Origin: a virus | Length of the DNA: 30,072 nucleotides | Strand: one strand, 5' to 3' | IMG/VR virus record: IMGVR_UViG_3300035670_000960 | Span: 1 to 30,072 of that record | Shown here: piece by piece, positions 1-7,296 of the stretch | Layout of the letters: each line of letters opens with the position of its first letter | Numbering within the stretch: the first letter of the stretch is position 1 | Translations under genes and position numbers: made by a program | Notes under the pieces: generated by a model | Seen by the model: only the letters and a program-made list of their open reading frames with translations | The model's database searches: none | Told to the model about the DNA's origin: nothing

Positions 1-2
1 TC

Positions 3-296
3 GACAACGCTGCATCGACTGGGGTGCAGTTCGTGGGCAATTTGCGGTTGTACCGCGACGACGGGACTTCTCCAGTTGTGGCCTCTACCACGGGCGGCGG
101 CTCCATCACGCTTTACGCTGATAAGGTCTACACGGTTGCGGTTGGGTCTGCGGTTCTTCCTTCTGATATTGTCGCTATCGCTGCGGCAGTTCTTGCTGCT
201 GCTGACGTAGCGCCAATTCATTCAGATATTAGAAAGGTTAACAACTACACGGTCACCGGAGACGGCACGGTCGGCGATCCGTGGGGGCCGGTGTAA
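3..296 (+). CDS. virion structural protein, C-terminal part (5' end outside window)
   Basis: The reading frame is open to the left edge of the window, so this is the last 97 residues of a longer gene. A GTG at 24 exists, but no ribosome site precedes it and the frame continues upstream, so it is probably not the start. The visible part is rich in Val, Ala and Thr. It ends in the segment HSDIRKVNNYTV followed by GDPWGPV, a tail I recognise as recurring in tail or appendage proteins of environmental phages (family memory, not a search). The next gene starts on the base after this stop, so both are probably translated as a coupled pair. Its role in the virion is inferred from the adjacent repeat protein and tail fibre; no enzymatic motif is visible. 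Confidence 0.7.
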   Translation, partial: DNAASTGVQFVGNLRLYRDDGTSPVVASTTGGGSITLYADKVYTVAVGSAVLPSDIVAIAAAVLAAADVAPIHSDIRKVNNYTVTGDGTVGDPWGPV

Positions 297-1271
297 GTGG
301 CATCCTCATGGGGAAGTTCATGGGGAACTTCCTGGGATGATTCATGGGGTACTGCCGGTGGCGCTTCCGTTACGGTCAATGTAACGGGAGTATCTGCCAC
401 AGGTCAGGTTGGTGACGAAACAGTTATAGGCGAGGCTCTGGTTTTAGAAACCGGGGTTTCCGCAACCGGATCTGTTGGAAATGTCGTCGTTAATGTTCAA
501 ACCATTGTTACTGTCAATGGTGTTTTGGCAACGGCAAATATTGGGAATGTCGTTGTCTCTGGCGAGGCTGTAACCACCGTTACGGGGGTTGTTGGCACTG
601 GCGCTGTCGGCTCTGTCACCGTCGTCCCTTCGGTCAATGTCTCGGTTACCGGGGTCTCGGCCACGGGCGCTGTGGGATCCGTTGCGGTCACGGGAACTGC
701 TTCTGTTGCGCTAACCGGGGTAGCTGCGACGGGCGCCGTAGGCTCCGTTGCGATCTCCATCAGCCAGGCGGTCTCGGCCACGGGCGTTTCGGCCACGGGC
801 GCAGTGGGGTCTATAACCACCGAGGCGGGTGCGCAGGCACTGCTCACGGGCGTTTCGGCCACGGGCGATGTGGGTGCGGTCACGCTCACGGGAACGGCCT
901 CGGTAGATCTGACCGGGGTGGTTGGGACGGGGCAAGTTGGCAGTGTCACTGCGATCCCTGGTCAAGAGGTCCTGGTCACTGGGGTCTCGGCCACGGGGGC
1001 GGTTGGATCCGTTGCGCTCACGGGCGGGGCGGATGTTTTGTTGGCCGGGGTTTCTGCGCAAGGATTGATTGGACCTGTGCTGGTTTGGGGCGTAATTAAT
1101 GACAACCAGGTCCCTGACTGGCAGAATGTGGATGACTCACAGGCACAAAGCTGGGTGGTCGTCAATGACGGACAGGTTCCCAACTGGCAGAATGTGGATG
1201 ATTCACAGGCGCAGACTTGGGTTGTTGTGGACGATACAAACGCGGTTAGCTGGACACGTGTTCTGACTTAA
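297..1271 (+). CDS. repeat-built virion appendage protein (eleven 22-residue units)
   Basis: The 324-residue protein has three repeat zones. Residues 3-18 carry four Trp-based tetrapeptides (SSWG, SSWG, TSWD, DSWG). Residues 30-265 hold eleven units of consensus TGVSATGAVGSV plus a variable half; ten are exactly 22 residues and the eleventh is shortened. Residues 269-323 hold five 11-residue units with Trp at unit position 7. The Val/Thr/Gly alternation suggests a beta-rich fibrous fold. Similar SATGxVGxV repeats occur in virion proteins of marine and freshwater phages (recalled knowledge). The start is GTG, directly after the previous stop, with no good ribosome site, so termination-reinitiation is likely. 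The S74 tail fibre gene follows after 11 bases. I infer a tail or adhesion appendage; there is no signal peptide and no catalytic motif. Confidence 0.8.
   Translation: MASSWGSSWGTSWDDSWGTAGGASVTVNVTGVSATGQVGDETVIGEALVLETGVSATGSVGNVVVNVQTIVTVNGVLATANIGNVVVSGEAVTTVTGVVGTGAVGSVTVVPSVNVSVTGVSATGAVGSVAVTGTASVALTGVAATGAVGSVAISISQAVSATGVSATGAVGSITTEAGAQALLTGVSATGDVGAVTLTGTASVDLTGVVGTGQVGSVTAIPGQEVLVTGVSATGAVGSVALTGGADVLLAGVSAQGLIGPVLVWGVINDNQVPDWQNVDDSQAQSWVVVNDGQVPNWQNVDDSQAQTWVVVDDTNAVSWTRVLT
384..1091 (+). repeat. 66-bp coding repeat array (22-residue units)
   Basis: Ten consecutive units of exactly 66 bases plus a shortened eleventh encode TGVSATGAVGSV-type units. The segment coding SATGAVGSV (for example gccacgggcgctgtggg near 660) recurs with mostly synonymous or conservative changes. 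The array is in frame throughout, so unit gain or loss by recombination would keep the gene open. Confidence 0.9.
1101..1265 (+). repeat. 33-bp coding repeat array (11-residue Trp units)
   Basis: Five 33-base units encode DNQVPDWQNVD, DSQAQSWVVVN, DGQVPNWQNVD, DSQAQTWVVVD and DTNAVSWTRVL. Every unit begins with Asp and has Trp at position 7. Units 1-2 and 3-4 form two nearly identical 66-base blocks (1101-1166 and 1167-1232), so the C-terminal zone keeps the 66-base period of the main array although its sequence is unrelated. Confidence 0.9.
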
Positions 1272-1282
1272 GGGACGGATTT

Positions 1283-3964
1283 ATGCCAAGTACCTACTCG
1301 ACAAACCTGAAGATTGAGTTGCAGGCCACTGGAGAGAACTCCACGACCTGGGGCACGATCACCAACACCAACTTGGGAACGGCGCTCGAGCAGGCGATTG
1401 TGGGGTACGGCAATCCGGACTACCTGTCGGATGCCAACCTGACGCTGACCTATACGGACACCAACTCGGCACAGACCGCTCGTGCGCTGGTGCTGGACGT
1501 GACTTCCGCCCTGAGCCTCACGAATACGCGAGAGCTGATTGTCCCGACGATCGAGAAGCAGTACATCGTCCAGAACAACACGACTGGCAGTCAGAGCATT
1601 ACGGTTAAGACTGCGGCCGGCACTGGCGTCACGATCCCGAACGGCCGCAAGGCGCATTTGTACGTCGACGGCACGAACGTCATCTACATGGATGACTACG
1701 TGGACATCAACGGCGGAGCTATTGACGGCACGCCGATCGGCGCGAGCAGTGCTTCGACGGGCACGTTTACGACTGTTGCTGCTACGACCGGCAACATCAC
1801 TACGGTCAATGCCACGACCGTGGGAGCTACGACGGGAAACATCACTACGGTCAATGCCACGACCGTGGACACGACCAACATCGAAGTGACGAACGTCAAG
1901 GCCAAGGACGGTACGTCTGCGGCCACTATCGCTGACTCGACCGGCGTCGTTTCCTTCACTGCCAACCCCACCCTCTCCGGCGGCACCGCCAACGGCGTGC
2001 TGTACCTCAATGCGTCCAAGGTGGCGACGAGTGGGAGTGCGCTCGTATTTGACGGTAGCAACCTTTTAATCGGCCAAACAACCAACAGCCAAAACTACAG
2101 ATTGGTCATTAAAGGCTCTGCTGGCACGGCTGATGACTTGGCGCTTAATACGGACGGAACGCGATCTGAAATTCAATCGTTTAACTCAAAGCCGCTTGAA
2201 TTAAACCGGCAGGGCAACAATGTTCTTATTGGCTCTGGTGGCTCTGGCAACCTCGGCATCGGGACGAGTTCGCCTGCAAGCAAGTTGCAAGTAGCCGGTA
2301 ATGAAATTCGTCACAATGATTCTAGTAACTCAACCGGGTACACGTTTAACGTAGCAACTGCCGGAAAAACAATTCTAGCGACTTTGTTCGGAGGGTCTTC
2401 GCTTGCTTTCCGTACTGGCGGTAGTTCAACGGACAATGTATTGCTTGACTCCTCCGGCAACCTCGGCATCGGGACGAGTTCGCCTGACTCAAAACTGCAC
2501 GTTGTCAGCGGGGCAGGTTCTACGCTTGCTCAATTACGCATTGGATTTAACGGCACATCGGTAAACTATTACGACGCTAACACGCATTATTTCCGCGATG
2601 GTTCTGGCCCGACGGACAGAATGGTTATTGACACCTCCGGCAACCTCGGCTTGGGCGTCACGCCGAGTACATCGTGGTTTGCGTCGTCAAAGGCAATTCA
2701 AATAGGATCTGCTGGCGCTCCGTATATGGGGCTTGCACAGCAGACCACGACGACCTGTGACGCCTATATGCTTTGGGGCGCCCGGCTTTCCGGAGACCGA
2801 GCATTTCAGTATGTCACCACGGGCGACTCGCCCGCGGCGTATCGGCAGAACGCCGGCGCACACGCGTGGTTTACCGCTCCGGCGGGAACTGCGGGCGGAG
2901 GGGTTACCTTCACGCAGGCGATGACGCTGGATGCGAGTGGGAATCTTGCAATGGGTGCTTCGGCTTCCACTGCCCGTGTTGTATTAACACAGCCTGTTGG
3001 GGATGGAACCGTAAAAGTATCTGGAGACGGAACAAACTACGCTATTTTTGATTACACAGGGTCGGCTTACGGACGCATTGGAACTACATCCTCAAATCCA
3101 TTTTTGTTTCTCACCAACGGCTTCGAACGCGCCCGCATCACGAGCGGGGGGGATTTTGTTGCAGGCGGAACGTCCGCCGTAGCAAGAATTACGTCTATAG
3201 GAACTACCCCGCTTTATGCCGGTTCTGATACGACTGGCGGCACTTATTTCGGGTATTTTGGTTCACTTTTATCAAACAGCATTAGTTGTGGTGTTGGCTG
3301 GTTATCAGACACTATTGGTACTGGCGGAGTAAATGGAGACTTGGGACTTTTCCCACGTAGTAGTGCTGGTGCAAGCATTCGGTTTTTTACTGGCTCAACT
3401 AGCCCCACCGAACGCGCCCGCATCACGAGCGGGGGGGATTTGCTGGTTGGGACGACGAGTAGCGGCGGAAAGTTAACCGTTGAGCAAGGCGGAGCAAATG
3501 CAAACGGCGCATTTATTACTAACCAAACATACAATTACCAGACGCTTGGATTGCACAATACCGCCACCGCAAACGATAACTTGTTGGTAGCGTTTGGAAC
3601 GGAAGCATCTTTTACGACGCGAGGTACTATTGACTACAACCGCGCAGGTGGCTTGACTCGTTACAACACGACTTCGGACTATCGCGCCAAAGATGTTTAC
3701 GGTTTGCTTGAAGGCACAGGAAGCGCCATTGATGCGTTGAAGGTGTACAACGGCAAGATGAAAGGCGCAACGCAAGAGCGCCCGATGCTCATTGCTCACG
3801 AAGCGCAAGAGGTTGCGCCGTATGCAGTCAGTGGCAAAAAAGACGAAGTAAACGAGGACGGCACGCCGAAATATCAGCAGATGGATCACTCATCGTTGGT
3901 GCCGTTGCTCATTGCAGAAATTCAGTCATTACGGGCGCGTGTCGCCGCATTGGAAGGAGCCTAA
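1283..3964 (+). CDS. tail fibre with C-terminal S74 intramolecular chaperone
   Basis: This 893-residue protein probably binds the host surface. The N-terminal about 140 residues (STNLKIELQATGEN, then TNTNLGTALEQAI) match a virion-anchoring domain I recognise from many environmental phage fibres. The middle holds several GNLGIGTSSP-type modules typical of trimeric beta-helical fibres. The C-terminal 96 residues are a peptidase S74 chaperone-of-endosialidase domain: SDYRAK begins at Ser798, with Lys five residues later as in the Ser/Lys pair of the endosialidase family. It is followed by AHEAQEVAP, YQQMDHSSLVPLL and a terminal coiled-coil stretch. In the family this domain trimerises the fibre and then cuts itself off before the Ser. 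AAGGGA lies 7 bases before the ATG. The central region is visibly AT-richer than its flanks, suggesting exchanged receptor-binding modules. Confidence 0.9.
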   Translation: MPSTYSTNLKIELQATGENSTTWGTITNTNLGTALEQAIVGYGNPDYLSDANLTLTYTDTNSAQTARALVLDVTSALSLTNTRELIVPTIEKQYIVQNNTTGSQSITVKTAAGTGVTIPNGRKAHLYVDGTNVIYMDDYVDINGGAIDGTPIGASSASTGTFTTVAATTGNITTVNATTVGATTGNITTVNATTVDTTNIEVTNVKAKDGTSAATIADSTGVVSFTANPTLSGGTANGVLYLNASKVATSGSALVFDGSNLLIGQTTNSQNYRLVIKGSAGTADDLALNTDGTRSEIQSFNSKPLELNRQGNNVLIGSGGSGNLGIGTSSPASKLQVAGNEIRHNDSSNSTGYTFNVATAGKTILATLFGGSSLAFRTGGSSTDNVLLDSSGNLGIGTSSPDSKLHVVSGAGSTLAQLRIGFNGTSVNYYDANTHYFRDGSGPTDRMVIDTSGNLGLGVTPSTSWFASSKAIQIGSAGAPYMGLAQQTTTTCDAYMLWGARLSGDRAFQYVTTGDSPAAYRQNAGAHAWFTAPAGTAGGGVTFTQAMTLDASGNLAMGASASTARVVLTQPVGDGTVKVSGDGTNYAIFDYTGSAYGRIGTTSSNPFLFLTNGFERARITSGGDFVAGGTSAVARITSIGTTPLYAGSDTTGGTYFGYFGSLLSNSISCGVGWLSDTIGTGGVNGDLGLFPRSSAGASIRFFTGSTSPTERARITSGGDLLVGTTSSGGKLTVEQGGANANGAFITNQTYNYQTLGLHNTATANDNLLVAFGTEASFTTRGTIDYNRAGGLTRYNTTSDYRAKDVYGLLEGTGSAIDALKVYNGKMKGATQERPMLIAHEAQEVAPYAVSGKKDEVNEDGTPKYQQMDHSSLVPLLIAEIQSLRARVAALEGA
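1781..1870 (+). repeat. 45-bp tandem duplication in the tail fibre gene
   Basis: Two adjacent 45-base units (1781-1825 and 1826-1870) encode ATTGNITTVNATTV followed by G or D. The last 31 bases of the shared block (1793-1823 and 1838-1868) are identical. The unit lies just after the conserved anchoring domain, at the start of the variable shaft. Confidence 0.85.
2246..2486 (+). repeat. 31-bp direct repeat in the tail fibre gene
   Basis: Bases 2246-2276 and 2456-2486 are identical and encode GNLGIGTSSP. A shorter third version begins near 2637 (cctccggcaacctcggc). The repeats bracket about 180 bases of lower-GC sequence and could serve as in-frame recombination points for module exchange. Confidence 0.85.
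3124..3441 (+). repeat. 33-bp direct repeat in the tail fibre gene
   Basis: Bases 3124-3156 and 3409-3441 are identical and encode ERARITSGGD. Each copy contains a run of seven G. The 252 bases between them include an AT-rich stretch; I counted 38% GC in the 60 bases from 3241. Confidence 0.85.
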
Positions 3965-3966
3965 TC

Positions 3967-4116
3967 GTGGAAGTCAAACTTGAAGTCACTCTGGAAGAAG
4001 CCGTCGCCATCGTGAACCTGTTGGGTAGCCTACCGACGAGTCAAGGCGCACACCCGCTGTGGGTTAAACTGAAGGCGCAAGTAGAACCGCATTTGCCGAA
4101 GCCGGAGGAAAAGTGA
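3967..4116 (+). CDS. small conserved phage protein, 49 residues
   Basis: A 49-codon gene with a GTG start, preceded at 7 bases by a strong AAGGAG site (3954-3959) that overlaps the end of the tail fibre gene. The product begins MEVKLEVTLEEAVAIV and ends PHLPKPEEK. It is acidic at the start and predicted helical, with an SLPTSQGAHPLW turn in the middle. I recall similar short proteins next to lysis genes in environmental phages but know no function. Its stop overlaps the next GTG start in a GTGA arrangement, placing it at the head of the tightly packed lysis operon. Confidence 0.75.
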   Translation: MEVKLEVTLEEAVAIVNLLGSLPTSQGAHPLWVKLKAQVEPHLPKPEEK

Positions 4117-4379
4117 ACACCGGCTGGCTGATCGTGTTTGTGCTGCTGAACGCAGCCGACATCTACACCACGCACACAGTGCTGAAGCAAGGCGGACGGG
4201 AACTGAACCCGGTACTCGCCAAGTTGTTTGAGCAGTTCGACCCTATCGTTGTGATGGTAACTTTAAAGTTACTGGCGGTGTGGGCGTTGTGGTATGTGGA
4301 CGTTTACTGGATCACGGCGCTGGCCTGCTGCGTGTATCTGTACGTTGTCGTTAATAACTGGTACGAGATCAAGAAATAA
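4113..4379 (+). CDS. small membrane protein, DUF5658-like; lysis cassette
   Basis: An 88-residue protein with a hydrophobic N-terminal helix (residues 4-15) and two hydrophobic stretches between 44 and 80 (VVMVTLKLLAVWALW and TALACCVYLYVVV). The segment LNAADIYTTHTVLKQGGRELNPV matches the D-x2-T, G-x-E-x-NP pattern I associate with DUF5658 membrane proteins. GGAGGA (4104-4109) precedes the GTG start, which overlaps the upstream stop by four bases. Its place directly before the holin candidate and the endolysin suggests a membrane role in lysis, for instance a second holin or antiholin. That role is inferred; the family function is unknown to me. Confidence 0.7.
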   Translation: MNTGWLIVFVLLNAADIYTTHTVLKQGGRELNPVLAKLFEQFDPIVVMVTLKLLAVWALWYVDVYWITALACCVYLYVVVNNWYEIKK

Positions 4380-4380
4380 C

Positions 4381-4926
4381 ATGGCACTCCCGGCAGTCCT
4401 TCTTCCGCTCCTTCAGCCCTTGCTCAGTAATGGTTTAAACCTCGTGGCGAACGCCGTCGCTGCAAAGGGCAAGGACTACGTAGAGAAGAAACTTGGGGTT
4501 GAATTGAAGCCGGACATGTCTCCGGAGGACATCATTCGCCTCAAGACTGCCGAGATGGAGCATGAAGAGGAACTGATGCGGTTACGCATCGAGGATGACA
4601 AACTTGACTTGGCCGAACTGGAACTGCGGCTCAAGGATACGGATTCAGCGCGGGATCGGGAGGTACAGATCTCCACCTCCGACAAAGCCCCTTTGTTAAA
4701 CAAGATCGTGACCCCCGTTCTCGCGCTGGGTGTTATTGGCCTGACGTTCGTTCTATTTGGGGCCGTGATGTTTGATACATCGGTCGTAGAACCCTCCCGC
4801 AAGGACATCCTGATTTACATCTTGGGGGTCTTGTCGGCCATCTCCACGCAGATCGTCAGTTACTACTTCGGCTCAAGTCAGGGCAGCAAGGACAAGTCTG
4901 ACCAGTTGAAGGAGGCGCTGAAGTGA
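4381..4926 (+). CDS. holin candidate, GTA-holin-like (3TM family)
   Basis: A 181-residue protein. Residues 1-27 are hydrophobic or amphipathic, 45-95 form a charged predicted helix (MSPEDIIRLKTAEMEHEE), then the motif DTDSARDREVQ leads into membrane segments at about 107-131 and 142-163. It ends SYYFGSSQGSKDK followed by a basic tail. The SAR-D-R/Q motif and the YYFGSSxGSxxK ending are hallmarks I recognise from the holin family described for gene transfer agent release. The ATG at 4381 is chosen because it opens the hydrophobic N-terminus; a longer frame from 4294 would lie inside the preceding gene. The endolysin follows with a four-base GTGA overlap, which supports a holin role. Confidence 0.75.
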   Translation: MALPAVLLPLLQPLLSNGLNLVANAVAAKGKDYVEKKLGVELKPDMSPEDIIRLKTAEMEHEEELMRLRIEDDKLDLAELELRLKDTDSARDREVQISTSDKAPLLNKIVTPVLALGVIGLTFVLFGAVMFDTSVVEPSRKDILIYILGVLSAISTQIVSYYFGSSQGSKDKSDQLKEALK

Positions 4927-5288
4927 GTAACGTCACTGACCAAGCCATTTTTCTGCTAGACGTCTGCAAACTCATCCAGAAAGCCACTGAACTCGGCTTT
5001 GTCGTTACTGCCGGTGAGTTGTACCGCACCCCTGAACAGCAGCAGATTTACGTCAAGACGGGCCGTAGTCGGACTATGAACAGCCTGCACATCCAGCGCC
5101 GTGCGGTTGATTTAAACTTCTTTTGGCAGGGCCAACTCTGCTACGATAAAAACGTTCTCGCCCCGCTCGGGGCGTACTGGGAATCGCTCCATCCCTTGAA
5201 CTCGTGGGGCGGCAACGGTGTGAAACTTGTGGACACACCGCACTTCTCTCGCGGTATGGGAAAGCCTGAATGGAGGCGCGTAACATGA
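4923..5288 (+). CDS. endolysin, M15-type peptidase (VanY/T5-endolysin-like)
   Basis: A 121-residue single-domain zinc peptidase expected to cut peptide cross-links or stem peptides of peptidoglycan. Zinc ligands of the family are visible: SLHIQRRAVDLN supplies His56 and Asp63 (H-x6-D), and DTPHFSR supplies His107 next to Asp104. The ELYRTPEQQ segment near residue 35 is the conserved substrate-side loop. There is no signal peptide or cell-wall-binding domain, so export depends on the holin. Length fits compact phage endolysins of this class. A strong AAGGAGG site (4909-4915) lies 7 bases before the GTG start. It overlaps both neighbours by four bases (GTGA before, ATGA after). Confidence 0.9.
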   Translation: MSNVTDQAIFLLDVCKLIQKATELGFVVTAGELYRTPEQQQIYVKTGRSRTMNSLHIQRRAVDLNFFWQGQLCYDKNVLAPLGAYWESLHPLNSWGGNGVKLVDTPHFSRGMGKPEWRRVT

Positions 5289-5443
5289 AAAAGCCAGTGT
5301 GGGACAAGAGCCGGCCGAAGGGCCTGGGCAAGTCAAAGCCGCTAGCTCCAGCCAAGAAGGCTGCCGCCAAGCGCATGGCGGCCAAGGCAGGGCGTCCCTA
5401 TCCTAACCTCGTGGACAACATGAGGGCCGCGAGGAAGCGCTAA
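5285..5443 (+). CDS. small basic conserved phage protein, 52 residues
   Basis: A 52-residue, Lys/Arg/Ala-rich protein beginning MKKPVWDKSRPKGLGKSK and ending in GRPYPNLVDNMRAARKR. GGAGG (5272-5276) is 8 bases before the ATG. The start overlaps the endolysin stop (ATGA), and its stop overlaps the next start (TAATG). The strong positive charge would allow nucleic-acid or membrane binding, but I see no fold signature. I recall comparable short basic proteins beside lysis genes in environmental phages, with function unknown. Confidence 0.75.
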   Translation: MKKPVWDKSRPKGLGKSKPLAPAKKAAAKRMAAKAGRPYPNLVDNMRAARKR

Positions 5444-7296
5444 TGGCCCTCCTCAGACTCTTCCTCAAGCCCGGTGTTGACAAGCAAAATACCGAGTACG
5501 GCGCCGAAGGCGGCTGGATAGACACCGACTACGTTCGGTTTAGGTACGGCTTGCCTGAGAAGATTGGCGGGTGGGCCTCGTTCGGTGAGTCTCCAGTCAA
5601 TCTGGTGGGCCAGCCGAGTGAAGTATTTGCTTGGAACTCCCTGAACAGCTCTCCGTATCTTGCGGTAGGGACCAACAAGAAGGTTTACGTCTACTACGGC
5701 GGAACCTGGGCGGACATCACGCCCATCCGCAAGACGTCCACAGGCGTGACCTTTGACACGACGTCCGGATCCAACCAAGTGCGGGTCAATGACTCGGGCC
5801 ACGGAGCGATCCTCGGGGACTTTGTTACGTTGTCCTCGGCCTCGGGCAACCCCGGAGGCATCACCAATGCGGAGTTGAACAACGAGTTTGAGGTGATTGA
5901 CGTCCCGAATGCCAACGAGTTTGTCATTCAGGTAGCGAGCAACGCTTCATCCTCTGTCACGGCGGCGGGCTCGGCAAACGCGGCGTATCAGATCAACACC
6001 GGCAGCGCTGTGAGCTATGCAGATTTCGGCTGGGGAACCGGTACGTGGGGCCTTAGCACGTGGGGCACGCCCCGTCCGCCTTCTGCCTCCGTGGCATTGC
6101 TGTCTCGAGTGTGGCAGTTTGACGCGTATGGTGAGAATCTCATCATACAGCAGGTGGACGGAGGCGTTTACGAGTGGCTGCCGAGTACCGGCATTGGCGT
6201 ACGTGCTTCTGCTGTCTCCGGAGCGCCGACCAAGAGCAAGTACGCGTTGGTGTCAACGCCTGATCGGCATTTGATCTGCTTTGGAACGGAGTCGACGATC
6301 GGTACGACGACTTCGCAGGATCCGATGTACGTTCGGTTCTCCAACCAAGAGGACATCAATACCTTTGTCGCTACTGCGACCAACACCGCGGGCGGTCAGC
6401 GGCTGACGGACGGTAACTTCATTGTCTCAGCCTTGCGCTCGCGCGGACAGATTTTGATCTGGACGGACACTTCACTGCACGGCATGCAGTACCTTGGTCC
6501 GCCCTACACCTTCGGCTTCCAGCAGCTCGGGGCCAACTGCGGATTGATTGGCCCGCATGCCTCGGCGGACGTAAACGGTGTGGCGTATTGGATGAGCAAG
6601 GACGCCTTCTTTGTGTTCGACGGTGTGGTGAAGAAACTCCCATGCACTGTGCAGGACTACGTGTTCGAGGACATCAACCTCACGCAGTCGCAGAAGACGC
6701 ATGTGGGAATCAACACGCAGTTCAACGAAGTCACGTGGTGGTATTGCCACAGCGGCAGTAACTACATCGATCGCTTTGTGACCTACAACTACCTCGAGCA
6801 GGTGTGGTCCGTGGGCACGATGCCTCGTACGTCATGGGCGGACATTGGTACTTATGCCTATCCGATTGCGACGGACTACGACCCGGCCAGTACTGCGGCG
6901 ACGATTAGCACCATTTACGGGCTGACTGCGGGCCGATCGCGGGTGTTCAACCAGGAGTTTGGCAAGAACGCCAATGGCTCGGCGATCGCGGCATACGTCA
7001 AGTCGGGCTATTTCGACATTGGCGATGGGGATCAGGTGCTTTTCATGAAGCGGTTCATCCCGGACTTCAAGAACCAGGAAGGCAACCTGACGGTGCGGCT
7101 GCTGTTGAGGTTGTACCCACAGGTCACTGCAACACCGAGTTCGCTTGACCCTTACGTGATCACGCCTACCACCGACAAGGTAGACACGCGAGCGCGCGGG
7201 AGACAGATTGCGTTGCAGATTGAAAGCTCTGACCTCGACACCAACTGGCGTTTCGGCACCATGCGTGTCGACATTCAGCCTGATGGCTTGCGATGA
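5443..7296 (+). CDS. virion structural protein, tail/neck type
   Basis: A 617-residue protein starting MALLRLFLKPGVDKQNT with the segment EGGWIDTDYVRFR, then GLPEKIGGW. I recognise this opening from structural proteins of environmental podovirus-like phages, sometimes compared with P22 gp10-type tail stabilisation proteins; that comparison is uncertain. The rest is aromatic- and Gly/Ser-rich and beta-like (for example DFGWGTGTWGLSTWGTP around residues 195-210), with no enzymatic motif. The start overlaps the previous stop by one base and is preceded by GAGGA. The stop overlaps the next ATG by four bases, so the gene is in one operon with the structural genes on its right. Confidence 0.75.
   Translation: MALLRLFLKPGVDKQNTEYGAEGGWIDTDYVRFRYGLPEKIGGWASFGESPVNLVGQPSEVFAWNSLNSSPYLAVGTNKKVYVYYGGTWADITPIRKTSTGVTFDTTSGSNQVRVNDSGHGAILGDFVTLSSASGNPGGITNAELNNEFEVIDVPNANEFVIQVASNASSSVTAAGSANAAYQINTGSAVSYADFGWGTGTWGLSTWGTPRPPSASVALLSRVWQFDAYGENLIIQQVDGGVYEWLPSTGIGVRASAVSGAPTKSKYALVSTPDRHLICFGTESTIGTTTSQDPMYVRFSNQEDINTFVATATNTAGGQRLTDGNFIVSALRSRGQILIWTDTSLHGMQYLGPPYTFGFQQLGANCGLIGPHASADVNGVAYWMSKDAFFVFDGVVKKLPCTVQDYVFEDINLTQSQKTHVGINTQFNEVTWWYCHSGSNYIDRFVTYNYLEQVWSVGTMPRTSWADIGTYAYPIATDYDPASTAATISTIYGLTAGRSRVFNQEFGKNANGSAIAAYVKSGYFDIGDGDQVLFMKRFIPDFKNQEGNLTVRLLLRLYPQVTATPSSLDPYVITPTTDKVDTRARGRQIALQIESSDLDTNWRFGTMRVDIQPDGLR

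Noticed and set aside
497-949. Minus-strand frame with its own repeated protein (VAETPVS units)
   Set aside because: This is the mirror of the 66-base repeats. A repeat whose length is a multiple of three produces repeated open frames on both strands. There is no ribosome site or operon context.
384-1265. CRISPR-like regular repeats
   Set aside because: The units are contiguous, in frame and degenerate at synonymous positions, with no unique spacers; they are coding repeats.
3144-3152. Runs of seven G as a G-quadruplex
   Set aside because: Each site has a single G run, and the second copy is 285 bases away; four nearby runs would be needed.
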